Positions 25,944 through 34,402 of a stretch of 64,000 nt of DNA are shown one piece after another. The position numbers and the translations under genes are program-made. The first letter of the stretch is position 1. Each line of letters starts with the position of its first letter. The notes under the pieces were generated by a model. It was not told where the DNA came from, ran no database searches, and worked only from the letters and a program-made list of their open reading frames with translations. Source of the DNA: Paucibacter sp. Y2R2-4 (GTDB taxonomy: Bacteria > Pseudomonadota > Gammaproteobacteria > Burkholderiales > Burkholderiaceae_C); NCBI RefSeq assembly GCF_025717535.1, contig NZ_JAJIRO010000004.1, forward strand, positions 62,001 to 126,000, written 5' to 3'.

Positions 25944-26435
25944 ATGAAGCTCCTGCTGGCAATGCTGCTGTCATTGGCCGCCTCCGTTTCCGCCCTGGCT
26001 CAGGAATCCGTGTACGTGGAGGCCGTCAGATGCGTCGGCGGCCCATTCGGGATGAAGCTGCCTGCGGATGCGCGAAAGTTGCGCCTGATGGCACCACTGC
26101 TTCGCGAGGCTATTGCAGAAGTCGAACGCTGGGATGGCTATACCGCGACAAGAAAGACGCTGTACTTCGAAGGGCTAGAAATCGGTGTTGTTGAGTTCTC
26201 AAATGATGCCGCGAAGCTCATGGTCACGCATGCGGACATCGCCAGTCCGAAGTGGAACCATCTTTTGCCCTTCAAGATTCACCAATCGATATCCTCCGCG
26301 CGCGCTGTGCTCGGCGCTAGCGCGACGGACGATGCTCGCTTAAGCCGAAGCTATGACAGCGATGGCGATAGCCTTCAGTTTCGGACTTCAGGCGCTTTGC
26401 TGGTCGGCATTTCGTACAGCTGCTATTCCGGGTGA
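25944..26435 (+). CDS. Small secreted protein of unknown function
   Basis: 163 residues with a clean signal peptide (about 1-20, SALAQE). The mature part of about 143 residues has cysteines near each end (VRCVGG and SYSCYSG) that could form one disulfide. No domain is recognised. Base composition is visibly lower in GC than its neighbours and the codons are less biased, which suggests recent acquisition or weak expression. No strong ribosome-binding site precedes the ATG. It lies alone between the GST and the ABC exporter. Confidence 0.65.
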   Translation: MKLLLAMLLSLAASVSALAQESVYVEAVRCVGGPFGMKLPADARKLRLMAPLLREAIAEVERWDGYTATRKTLYFEGLEIGVVEFSNDAAKLMVTHADIASPKWNHLLPFKIHQSISSARAVLGASATDDARLSRSYDSDGDSLQFRTSGALLVGISYSCYSG

Positions 26436-26517
26436 GCGCTTAAGCGTCCACACGGGCCACATGAGCGCAGCGCCCGGAGTCTCATTGAAGTCACGCTCGC
26501 TCAGTTACCCTTCCGCC

Positions 26518-28299
26518 ATGAACACCACCCACCCTTTCAAGAAGCTGCTGGCCTATGCCCAGGGCCACAGGCGCGATATTCGCCTGGCAACGCTGTATTC
26601 CATCCTCAACAAGTTCTTTGACATCCTGCCCGAGGTGCTGATCGGCGCGGCGGTCGATGTGGTGGTGCGCGGCGAGCAGAGCTTTTTGGCCAAGAACCTC
26701 TTGGTCAACTTCGGCATCACCGACACCTGGCAGCAGCTGCTGGTGCTGGGCGCACTGAATGTGGTGGTGTGGATTGGCGAGTCGGGCTTTGAATATTTGC
26801 TGGAGCTGAAGTGGCGCGGCCTGGCGCAGAACATTCAGCATGAGCTGCGCCTGGACACCTACCGCCACGTACAAAAGCTCGAACTCAGTTACTTCGAGAA
26901 CCAGCGCACCGGCGCTCTGATGTCTGTGCTGAACGACGACATCAACCAGTTGGAGCGTTTCTTGAATGGCGGCGCCAATCAAATCATCCAGGTGGTGTGC
27001 TCTTCGCTGATGGTCAGCGCGGTGTTCTTTGCGCTGCAGCCGGGGCTGGCGGTGATCGCCTTGCTGCCGGTGCCGGCGATTTTGTTCGGCACTTTTTGGT
27101 TCCAAAAGCGCCTGGCGCCGCGCTATGCCGAGGTGCGCGAGGCGGCCGGCGATGTCTCGGCCCGGCTCAATAACAATCTGCTCGGCCTGGCCACCATCAA
27201 GGCCTTCGCCACCGAGAACCTGGAGGCCGCCCATATCGAGCAAGCCAGCCGTGGTTATCTGCAGTCCAACGCCCGCGCCATCCGCCTGAGCTCGGCCATC
27301 ACCCCGGTGATCCGCATGGGCATCTTGGCCGGCTTCACCGCCACCCTGGTCTATGGCGGCTGGTTGACGATTCATGGCGATCTGGCCGTGGGCGCTTACT
27401 CGGTGCTGGTCTTCCTGACCCAGCGCCTGCTCTGGCCCATGACCCGCCTGGCCGAGGTGGCCGATATGTATCAGCGCTCCATGGCTGCAGCGCAGCGGGC
27501 GCTCGGGCTCTTGGACACGCCGATTCGCATCGCCTATGAGGGCGAGCATTTCCCGGTCAGCCAGGCACGCGCGGCGCTGCGCTTTGAGAACGTCAGCTTT
27601 GCTTATGCCGAGCAGCCGACCTTGCAAACGCTAAATTTAGACGTACCCGCCGGCCAGACGATTGCGTTCGTGGGCAGCACCGGTTCGGGCAAATCCACCT
27701 TGGTCAAGCTGCTGCTGCGTTTTTACGAGCCGCAGCAGGGCCGCATCTTGTTTGACGGCAAGCCGATCGCCGAACTGAATCTACAAGACCTGCGCCGCGC
27801 CATCGGCTATGTGGCGCAAGACAGCTTTTTGACCGACGGCACGATTGCCGAGAACATCGCCTACGGCATGGCCGAGGCCAGCGAGGCCCAGATCCATGAG
27901 GCAGCGCGTCTTTCTGAGAGCCTGGAGTTCATCGAGCGATTGCCGTTGGGCTTTGCCACCCGCGTGGGCGAGCGCGGCCAAAAGCTCAGCGGCGGCCAGC
28001 GCCAGCGCCTGGCCCTGGCCCGCGCGATTCTGAAAAACCCGCCGCTGCTGATCCTCGACGAGGCCACCAGCGCGGTGGACAACGAGACCGAGGCTGCCAT
28101 TCAGCGCTCGCTGAATGTGGTCAGCCAAGGCCGCACCACCCTGGTCATCGCGCACCGCCTGTCCACCGTGCGCCAAGCCCATTGCATCCACTTGCTGGAG
28201 CGCGGCCGCATCGTGGAGAGCGGCACGCATGAGGAACTGCTGGCACGTGGTGGCGCCTATGCGGCGCTGTGGCGGCTGCAGACCGGCGAGCTGGCCTGA
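26518..28299 (+). CDS. ABC exporter, fused membrane and ATPase domains
   Basis: Half-transporter of 593 residues (MsbA/multidrug type) working as a homodimer. Six helices span about residues 20-305, with the coupling region LGLATIKAFATEN. The nucleotide-binding domain starts near residue 345: Walker A GSTGSGKST, Q-loop YVAQDSF, signature LSGGQRQRLALARAIL, Walker B LLILDEATSAVD and switch His in VIAHRLSTV. The ATG at 26518 gives the normal family N-terminus, though upstream ATGs exist in frame and none has a clear ribosome-binding site. Substrate could be lipid, drug or peptide; context does not help. Confidence 0.92.
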   Translation: MNTTHPFKKLLAYAQGHRRDIRLATLYSILNKFFDILPEVLIGAAVDVVVRGEQSFLAKNLLVNFGITDTWQQLLVLGALNVVVWIGESGFEYLLELKWRGLAQNIQHELRLDTYRHVQKLELSYFENQRTGALMSVLNDDINQLERFLNGGANQIIQVVCSSLMVSAVFFALQPGLAVIALLPVPAILFGTFWFQKRLAPRYAEVREAAGDVSARLNNNLLGLATIKAFATENLEAAHIEQASRGYLQSNARAIRLSSAITPVIRMGILAGFTATLVYGGWLTIHGDLAVGAYSVLVFLTQRLLWPMTRLAEVADMYQRSMAAAQRALGLLDTPIRIAYEGEHFPVSQARAALRFENVSFAYAEQPTLQTLNLDVPAGQTIAFVGSTGSGKSTLVKLLLRFYEPQQGRILFDGKPIAELNLQDLRRAIGYVAQDSFLTDGTIAENIAYGMAEASEAQIHEAARLSESLEFIERLPLGFATRVGERGQKLSGGQRQRLALARAILKNPPLLILDEATSAVDNETEAAIQRSLNVVSQGRTTLVIAHRLSTVRQAHCIHLLERGRIVESGTHEELLARGGAYAALWRLQTGELA

Positions 28300-28337
28300 A
28301 ATCTCGCCGTCAGAGCCCTAGATCTATCGACCACCCC

Positions 28338-29363
28338 ATGAGCATTCCTTCCTCAGGTCTGCGCGGTTGGCTGCGCCAGTGCCTCCTCGGCAGCAGCGTT
28401 GTCAGTGCTCCGCTGGCGCGCCTCAGCTCGCAGCAACTGGACAGCCCCGACGGGCTGCGCCCTTATCAACTGGCGCTGCCCAGCGCCGGCCCCTGTTCGG
28501 CAAACCCGGGTCAGCGCCCCCTGGTCATCCTGCTACACGGCTTCGGTGCTACCGGCGCGCAGTTGCTGGGCCAAGGCTTTCCGCCTTCGCCTTTGGCGCA
28601 ATGGCTGGAGATTGCCGAACGCGAAGGCTGGGTGCTGGCAGCGCCAGATGGAAGCGGCAAAAGCTGGAACGACGGCTTTGCCGACGCCAGCGCAAACGCC
28701 AAGACCGATGACGTCCGTTTCATCCATCAGCTGATCGACCATCTGATCGCCACCCAAGCCGTTGACCCAAGTCGTGTCTATGTGATGGGCGTCTCCAAAG
28801 GCGGCATGATGAGCTTGCGTCTGGCGGCCGAGTTAGGGCCCAAGTTGGCGGCTTTTTGCGCCGTGCTGGCCTCAATGCCGCGCAACAGCTGCTGCGCACT
28901 GCCCAGTCATCCGCTGCCCGCCCTCTTCATCGCCAGCCGCAGCGATCCGCTGGTGCGCTTTGAGGGTGGCAGCTTCCGAAAGAACCGCCGGCAAGCGGGC
29001 GAGATGCTGGGCATTGAGGCTTCGGTCGCCGTCTGGCGCGACTTGGCTGGCTTACACGGCCTGAGCAGCGACACACGGTGCACGCCCATCGCACCGCGCA
29101 ATCCGCTTGACGGCAAGCCAGGCACAAAAGCCAGCAGGCAGGATTGGGGCGAGGAGGCGAGCGGAGCGCTGCAGGTCAGCTTGGTCACCATCGAAGGCGG
29201 CGGTCACGCCGAACCCAGCCCAACGCGGCGCTATCCGCGCTGGATCACCCTTCTCACCGGCGCACAAAGCGCTGACTTCGAAACAGCCGAGCTGGCCTGG
29301 GCATTTTTCAAAGACAAAACTCGCCTGGGCCCCCAGCATCAATCTTCACAAGACCAAACGTAG
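28338..29363 (+). CDS. Alpha/beta hydrolase, PHB-depolymerase/LpqC-like
   Basis: Esterase of 341 residues. Key motifs are the oxyanion strand LVILLHGFGATGAQLL, the nucleophile elbow MGVSKGGMMSLRLA, an acidic residue in FIASRSDPLVRF, and the catalytic His in IEGGGHAEPSPT. These are typical of the polyhydroxybutyrate depolymerase/feruloyl-esterase-like group. The N-terminus has a modest hydrophobic patch but no convincing signal peptide. Its 3' end overlaps the opposing GGDEF gene by 25 bases, so the two transcripts are antisense at their tails. PHB is a guess from the family; short esters are equally possible. Confidence 0.87.
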   Translation: MSIPSSGLRGWLRQCLLGSSVVSAPLARLSSQQLDSPDGLRPYQLALPSAGPCSANPGQRPLVILLHGFGATGAQLLGQGFPPSPLAQWLEIAEREGWVLAAPDGSGKSWNDGFADASANAKTDDVRFIHQLIDHLIATQAVDPSRVYVMGVSKGGMMSLRLAAELGPKLAAFCAVLASMPRNSCCALPSHPLPALFIASRSDPLVRFEGGSFRKNRRQAGEMLGIEASVAVWRDLAGLHGLSSDTRCTPIAPRNPLDGKPGTKASRQDWGEEASGALQVSLVTIEGGGHAEPSPTRRYPRWITLLTGAQSADFETAELAWAFFKDKTRLGPQHQSSQDQT

Positions 29364-31102
29364 ACCCGCGAGCGTCCCGCCGCTTTGGCGCCATAGAGCG
29401 CCGAATCGGCGCGTGACAAAAGCAAGTCGAGCGAATCGCCGGCCGTTTCAGAGTCCGCCACACCGGCAGAGAAACTGCAGGCAAAGCGGGCCGATGCACC
29501 ATCTTCAAAGTGCAGGCTCATGAAAGCCTGCAGCAACTGCGCCACCCGCTCGACGGCCTGCGCCGCATGCGCTTTGGGCAGTAGCAAGACAAACTCTTCG
29601 CCGCCGTAACGGCAGACCAAATCCTCAGCACGCATGGTGCGACGCGCCAAATCGCCAAAGGCACGCAAGACCTTGTCGCCAGCTTCATGGCCATGCAGAT
29701 CATTGACCTCCTTGAAGTGGTCCAGATCGATGACCGCCACCGACAAGACCTCATGGTTGCGAATGGCCAAGGTCAGCAAGGCGCTGCCGGCTTCGATCAG
29801 CTGGCGTCGGTTGCCCAGATGGGTCAAAGGGTCCTCCAAAGCTTGAGCCTGCAGCAGCTTTTGCAAGCGCGCGGTCTCCATCACACGGCTCTTCAACAAT
29901 TCGTTCAGTTGCTGCACCTGATCGGCGGTCTTCTTGGCCAGATCCCGCTCGCGCTCAGCTTCACGCATGCGATGAGCGAAGCGCAAGCTCATCTGCCTGG
30001 ACTTGGCCGCCACCCCAAGCAACTGCTCATGTTTGGCAAAGGCCTTTTCAAGCAGACGGTAGCCCAGGGCGGAGTCACCATACCGGGTGGCTGCCTGGGC
30101 CGCCACGCGCAGCAAGTTGACGCGCTCGACCGGCAAGGTGTCGGCCACCGGCTCCCCCTCCAACTCGCGCTGGCGCCTCAAGCAGAGGTCGAGCGCTTCT
30201 TGTACCTGGCCTTGCGCCAACAAGATGCGCGCCCACAAACTGGTGCGCAGCGTCAGCTTTTCATTGCTCATCGGGTCGATGGACGGCTCACCCCGCAGGA
30301 CTGCAGCCGCCTCATCCACATGGCCGCTTTCGAGCAGAGCCATGGCAATCTCTTCCTGCCTTTGCAAAGAGGGCGGAAGGTCATCGCTGATCCGATTCAT
30401 CAAATGCAGTCGAGCCACTTCCAAGGCCCGGTCCGCGCAGCCCATCTGGCAAAGGCAGGGCACCAGATTGCCGGCCGCAAAAATGATTTGTCGTCGCGAA
30501 CCCAATCGCAAAGCCTTGTTCAAGCATTCATGCAAATGCCGCGCGCCATCTTCCAGGTTCAAGAGGTCAGACTCAAAAGAACCCAGATTGTTCAAAGCAT
30601 TGACCAGCACCGGCGCCAAGCCGGTCTCGCGGGCCAGATCCAAGGCTTGATAAAAATGGTCCAGTGCCTTGACGTCGTTCTTGCTCATCGAATAGACCGT
30701 GGCCAAGGCCGCTGCGCTCAGATAGGCCTCGCAGCGATTGCGACGCGCACGCTGCGCATGCAAGCTCGACAAGAGCTGCTGAGCGGCCTCAAGCCGCCCC
30801 GCCCGCCGCAGGCCTTGCGCCTCGACGTGGCGGAGCAGCAACTCCGCCGCCAGGCGCTCCTCGCCTCGGACCTCAGCCAGGTATAGCTGGGCGGCTTGGA
30901 GCTCTTGTTCAGCCTGGCGCTCATCGCCGGCGCGGTAGTGGCACAGCGCCATCAAGGCCAGGGCTCTGGCCTGATTCTCAGGCGCTTGAAGCTGCTTCAT
31001 CCAGCGTTTGGCCATGACGATCGCCGCCACCTCGCCTTCGCTGAACATCCGGGCGATCGTCTGATCACACCAATCGCGAACCCTGAGCGTGCTCTCCACC
31101 AT
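29339..31102 (-). CDS. TPR-containing diguanylate cyclase (GGDEF)
   Basis: Cytoplasmic protein of 587 residues likely to make cyclic-di-GMP. Residues about 40-385 are repeated helical pairs of tetratricopeptide type. A coiled coil follows (about 385-425: REAERERDLAKKTADQVQQL), then a GGDEF domain with DPLTHLGNRRQL, VIDLDHFKEVND and the active-site loop YGGEEF. There is no transmembrane segment, so the sensory input is probably a protein or peptide bound by the TPR scaffold. A consensus AAGGAGG lies before the ATG. No inhibitory-site RxxD is evident just before GGEEF. Confidence 0.93.
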   Translation of the reverse strand: MVESTLRVRDWCDQTIARMFSEGEVAAIVMAKRWMKQLQAPENQARALALMALCHYRAGDERQAEQELQAAQLYLAEVRGEERLAAELLLRHVEAQGLRRAGRLEAAQQLLSSLHAQRARRNRCEAYLSAAALATVYSMSKNDVKALDHFYQALDLARETGLAPVLVNALNNLGSFESDLLNLEDGARHLHECLNKALRLGSRRQIIFAAGNLVPCLCQMGCADRALEVARLHLMNRISDDLPPSLQRQEEIAMALLESGHVDEAAAVLRGEPSIDPMSNEKLTLRTSLWARILLAQGQVQEALDLCLRRQRELEGEPVADTLPVERVNLLRVAAQAATRYGDSALGYRLLEKAFAKHEQLLGVAAKSRQMSLRFAHRMREAERERDLAKKTADQVQQLNELLKSRVMETARLQKLLQAQALEDPLTHLGNRRQLIEAGSALLTLAIRNHEVLSVAVIDLDHFKEVNDLHGHEAGDKVLRAFGDLARRTMRAEDLVCRYGGEEFVLLLPKAHAAQAVERVAQLLQAFMSLHFEDGASARFACSFSAGVADSETAGDSLDLLLSRADSALYGAKAAGRSRVYVWSCED

Positions 31103-31323
31103 GCGCCCTCCTTGCTGGTTGCGTGCGGCTTGAACGCGGCCTTCAGAAGGCCATGTTCAGACCGATGGCTTCAGCCTAGCAGGACTCGGGCGCCTGTTGA
31201 GCCCCATGTTTGGAGCTGCCACTGCCAAGACTTCGGTGCTAGGCTGTTGCGCGCGAACCTTCGGTGATTGAGGTCTGAAGGGCTTGGCCTTTAGGAGCTT
31301 CAGAGCCTCAGAAACTGCCCCCG

Positions 31324-32526
31324 TCAAGCTTGGCTTACGCCCTGCGACTCACCCCGCTCGTACACCACGTTAGCGCGCCCCACCAGCAAGGGGTCCAACT
31401 GGCCCAGCTTGCTGAGGTCTTTGTTGGCATAGGGCAGCTGGTGCAGCACATGGCGCATGGCGTTCAGGCGTGCGCGCTTTTTGCAATCGGACTTGACCAC
31501 GGTCCAAGGTGCTTCGGCAATGTCGGTGTGGAAGAACATTGCCTCCTTGGCCTGGGTGTAGCTGTCCCATTTGTCCAGCGAGGCCAGGTCGATGGGCGAG
31601 AGCTTCCATTGCTTGAGCGGATGGGCCTCGCGCTCCTTGAAGCGCCGGCGCTGCTCCTCACGGCTGACCGAGAACCAGAGCTTGACCAAGTGCACGCCGC
31701 TGCGCACCAAATTGCGCTCGAACTCCGGCGCCTGGCGCATGAATTCTCTGTACTCATCGTTGCTGCAAAAGCCCATCACCCGCTCGACGCCGGCGCGGTT
31801 GTACCAGCTGCGGTCGAACAGCACGATCTCGCCCGCCGTGGGCAGATGCTGCACATAGCGCTGGAAGTACCACTGGCCGCGCTCCACCTCGCTGGGCTTC
31901 TCAAGCGCCACCACACGCGCGCCACGTGGATTCAAATGCTCCATATAGCGCTTGATGGTGCCGCCCTTGCCGGCCGCGTCGCGCCCTTCAAACAAGATGA
32001 TGACCTTTTGCCCGGTCGCCTTGACCCAGGCTTGCAGCTTCAGCAGCTCGACCTGCAGCTGGTACTTCTGTTGCTCATAGCTCTTGCGCGACATCAGGTT
32101 TTTGTAGGGATAGCCGCCGCGGCGCCAATCGGCGGACAACTCCTCATCCGGGTGCAAGCCCTGCGGTTTTCGGCCGACTTGCAACTCCTGCAACAATGCT
32201 TCGCGCAAGGCAGCAGCGTCATCGGCAGAAGAGCCGGCCACGATGGCCTTGACCGAGGAGGCGAGAGCCTCTGCGCCGCCCTTGGCGACGATGTCTTTCA
32301 AGGCGGCCAGCTCGCGCGCCTGCGCGGCCGCGACGGCTTCCTTGACCACATGGCGCGCGATACCGGGGGCGCTGCGGCTGCCGGCGGTGTCACCGCTGCG
32401 GCTGCGACGGGGCTGGGCTGCCGGCTTCAAGCGGGGCTTGGCGCTGGCGGCGGCCTTGGCAGATTTGGACGCGCTGGCCGACTTCTTGCTGCCGACGGCG
32501 GGCGACTTGCTCGGTGCTGGGCTCAT
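31324..32526 (-). CDS. ppk2: Polyphosphate kinase 2
   Basis: Class I-type PPK2 of 400 residues, transferring phosphate between polyphosphate and nucleotides. The catalytic domain (about 130-390) has the entry motif DWRRGGYPYKNLMSRKSYE, Walker A GRDAAGKGG (181-189), FDRSWYNRAGVERVMGF as the Walker B/lid region, and SPIDLASLDKWDSY. Residues 1-55 form a Lys/Ala/Ser-rich low-complexity tail resembling histone-H1-like tails, followed by a helical linker to about 120. The tail may contact DNA or polyphosphate. It is a single gene; the ribosome-binding site is weak. It may connect with the phytase/phosphodiesterase pair in phosphate economy. Confidence 0.94.
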   Translation of the reverse strand: MSPAPSKSPAVGSKKSASASKSAKAAASAKPRLKPAAQPRRSRSGDTAGSRSAPGIARHVVKEAVAAAQARELAALKDIVAKGGAEALASSVKAIVAGSSADDAAALREALLQELQVGRKPQGLHPDEELSADWRRGGYPYKNLMSRKSYEQQKYQLQVELLKLQAWVKATGQKVIILFEGRDAAGKGGTIKRYMEHLNPRGARVVALEKPSEVERGQWYFQRYVQHLPTAGEIVLFDRSWYNRAGVERVMGFCSNDEYREFMRQAPEFERNLVRSGVHLVKLWFSVSREEQRRRFKEREAHPLKQWKLSPIDLASLDKWDSYTQAKEAMFFHTDIAEAPWTVVKSDCKKRARLNAMRHVLHQLPYANKDLSKLGQLDPLLVGRANVVYERGESQGVSQA

Positions 32527-32762
32527 GGTGCGGATTCGAGAGTCACGAAACTGTCACGTTCGCACTGTAACCCTGGTTTTGACTTGACCTAACTCAAGAG
32601 TCGCGACGCTTTTGCGCCGCTCTCGGAGCGTTCACACCCCCCATCGCAGTCGGCGTGAAAAAGTACTGCAAAAGGCGCGAAAGGTGCGAAAAGGCACAAT
32701 GAGGCCTGCCCTCGGCAGCACGCCGACAGGCCCTATAAAAACGAAGACATGGAGCAAGCCGC

Positions 32763-33506
32763 GTGAATCGATGGACCCACTCTTTGACCCGGATACTGAT
32801 GAGCGTCGCCCTGCTGGCCTCGGTCACCCAGGCCTCACTGGCGGCCAGTCTCGGCGCTGACGGTTATCGCGAGAACTTCGACAGCATGGGCGTGCTCGGC
32901 GTCAGCCCACCCGAGGGCTGGAGCTTGTGGGTGGGCGAGGCCGGCAGCTCGCGCAGCAGCTGGACCGAAAGCATCAGCGCCAACGGCCCCGGCCACTGTG
33001 TCGCCAATATGCGCCGCTCGCGCGACAACTTGCTCGCCAGCAACGCGCCCTATTCCCCCAGCCATGTGGGCTACAACGCAGCCTTTGCCGTCAACCAAAC
33101 CCGGGACCGGGTGCTGGCCACCTCGCCCACCGTTTTCGCGGGCATGGCCTGGCAGCTGGAGCTGAGCAATGCCAGTGGTCAGGCCATCGAGGCTATTCAA
33201 CTCAGCTACGACACCCGCCGCTTCACTGTCGCTGCGCATGACAACGAGTTGCCCGGCTACCAGCTGTTCTTCAGCCTCGATGGGCGCAGCTGGAACGTAG
33301 TGCAGGCCCTCATTCCCAACCTGGACAGCGTGCCCAACACCGTGGGCGTCACGCCGATCAAACAAGCCCGCATAGACCTGGGCGGACGCTGGGCGCCCAA
33401 TGCGGTGCTGCTGCTGCGCTGGGTGGACGACAACGCCGAGCAAAGCTCGCCCGACCAGATCATTGGCCTGAACAATGTGGAGGTTCAGGCGCTGAGCAAG
33501 CCCTGA
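32763..33506 (+). CDS. Secreted protein of unknown function
   Basis: Exported protein of 247 residues starting at GTG with GGAG 9 bases upstream. The signal peptide spans about 1-28 (ASLA-A). The mature part starts with YRENFDSMG, as in secreted proteins that carry N-terminal 'FD.MG.....P.GW' beta-sandwich domains next to nucleases or sorting signals, and contains beta-rich segments (AIEAIQLSYDTRRFTV, GYQLFFSLDGRSW). It has no PEP-CTERM tail or catalytic motif that I can identify. It may be a stand-alone carbohydrate- or matrix-binding module. Confidence 0.75.
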   Translation: MNRWTHSLTRILMSVALLASVTQASLAASLGADGYRENFDSMGVLGVSPPEGWSLWVGEAGSSRSSWTESISANGPGHCVANMRRSRDNLLASNAPYSPSHVGYNAAFAVNQTRDRVLATSPTVFAGMAWQLELSNASGQAIEAIQLSYDTRRFTVAAHDNELPGYQLFFSLDGRSWNVVQALIPNLDSVPNTVGVTPIKQARIDLGGRWAPNAVLLLRWVDDNAEQSSPDQIIGLNNVEVQALSKP

Positions 33507-33526
33507 GCCTGGGCCGCCTCGCTCCA

Positions 33527-34147
33527 TCAGGCTGCTACTGCAGCTTCAGCCCGCAGCGAAAAACTCCCGATGCGCTGAGCCTGCTGCCAGCGCCGTTCCA
33601 TCACCCAGATGGTGAGCAGATACACCGCCACGATCAGCGCCGGAATCAAGACAAAGCGCTGGGCCGGAAAGGCATACCAAGCGCCCAGCACCAACACGCT
33701 GCGCGCCAGCGCATGAAAGACGCCAACCCAGTGCTGAATGATCCAGCTATAGGGCAGCCACATCAGCCCAGCCAGCACGCCGAAACTCAGCGGTAGCGAT
33801 TGATAGTCTTGCGTCGCCCAAGGCAGGGCAATGGCAAAGATCAGCAGGCACATGAGCACGGCTGAGATGAAGAGCCGGTCAAATTCGTTCTTGGGCTTGT
33901 TGCGGGCAAAGAAGTTCTCACCGGTAAAACGCGACAAGAACGCGCCCAGATAAAAGATGACGCCGGTGCCCAAGTACAGGGCCATCACCGCCTGATACGG
34001 CGTGCCCAGCCAGCCCACCAGGCCAATGCCCGCCCAAGCCAAAGTGCCCGCCAGCGGCATGGCCAAGCCGCGCCGGCGAGAGAACTCTTCGCGCTGCGCC
34101 TCCAGGCTGCGAGGTGCGACTGCGAGATCGTGCTTGCTGCTCATCAT
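33527..34147 (-). CDS. Polytopic membrane protein (DUF7010-like)
   Basis: 206 residues with about six hydrophobic helices after a short charged N-terminus (EEFSRRRGLAMPLAGTLAW). The conserved-looking loop FTGENFFARNKPKNEFDRLF lies between helices. The layout resembles the DUF7010 family, but I recognise it only loosely. AGGAG lies 6 bases before the ATG. No neighbours suggest a role: it converges on the secreted-protein gene and is divergent from a CoA-transferase. Confidence 0.75.
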   Translation of the reverse strand: MMSSKHDLAVAPRSLEAQREEFSRRRGLAMPLAGTLAWAGIGLVGWLGTPYQAVMALYLGTGVIFYLGAFLSRFTGENFFARNKPKNEFDRLFISAVLMCLLIFAIALPWATQDYQSLPLSFGVLAGLMWLPYSWIIQHWVGVFHALARSVLVLGAWYAFPAQRFVLIPALIVAVYLLTIWVMERRWQQAQRIGSFSLRAEAAVAA

Positions 34148-34402
34148 GATCGACTCCTTTTTTCACTCTCAACTCAGGGCGACGTGCTCTGTTGGGCTGA
34201 ACTTTGAGCCACAGGGCAGACAAGGCCGAGACGCTTGCGATGTTTCGACAGTCAGCGCGACGAATCGACACCAGCGCCGATGCATGCCCGGCCATCCAAA
34301 CGAGGCGGCGATCGCTCTGCGAGATACTCGCGAGGCCTTTTCCCACCAACAGTTCGGGCCTCAACAGGCCCAGCTGCGCCAACAAAGCCGACAGCGACCA
34401 CG

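Noticed and set aside
32552-32575. Repeated CTGTMAC near the PPK2 start as a Pho box
   Set aside because: The two copies are 14 bases apart rather than 11, and they lie in the wrong orientation for PPK2.
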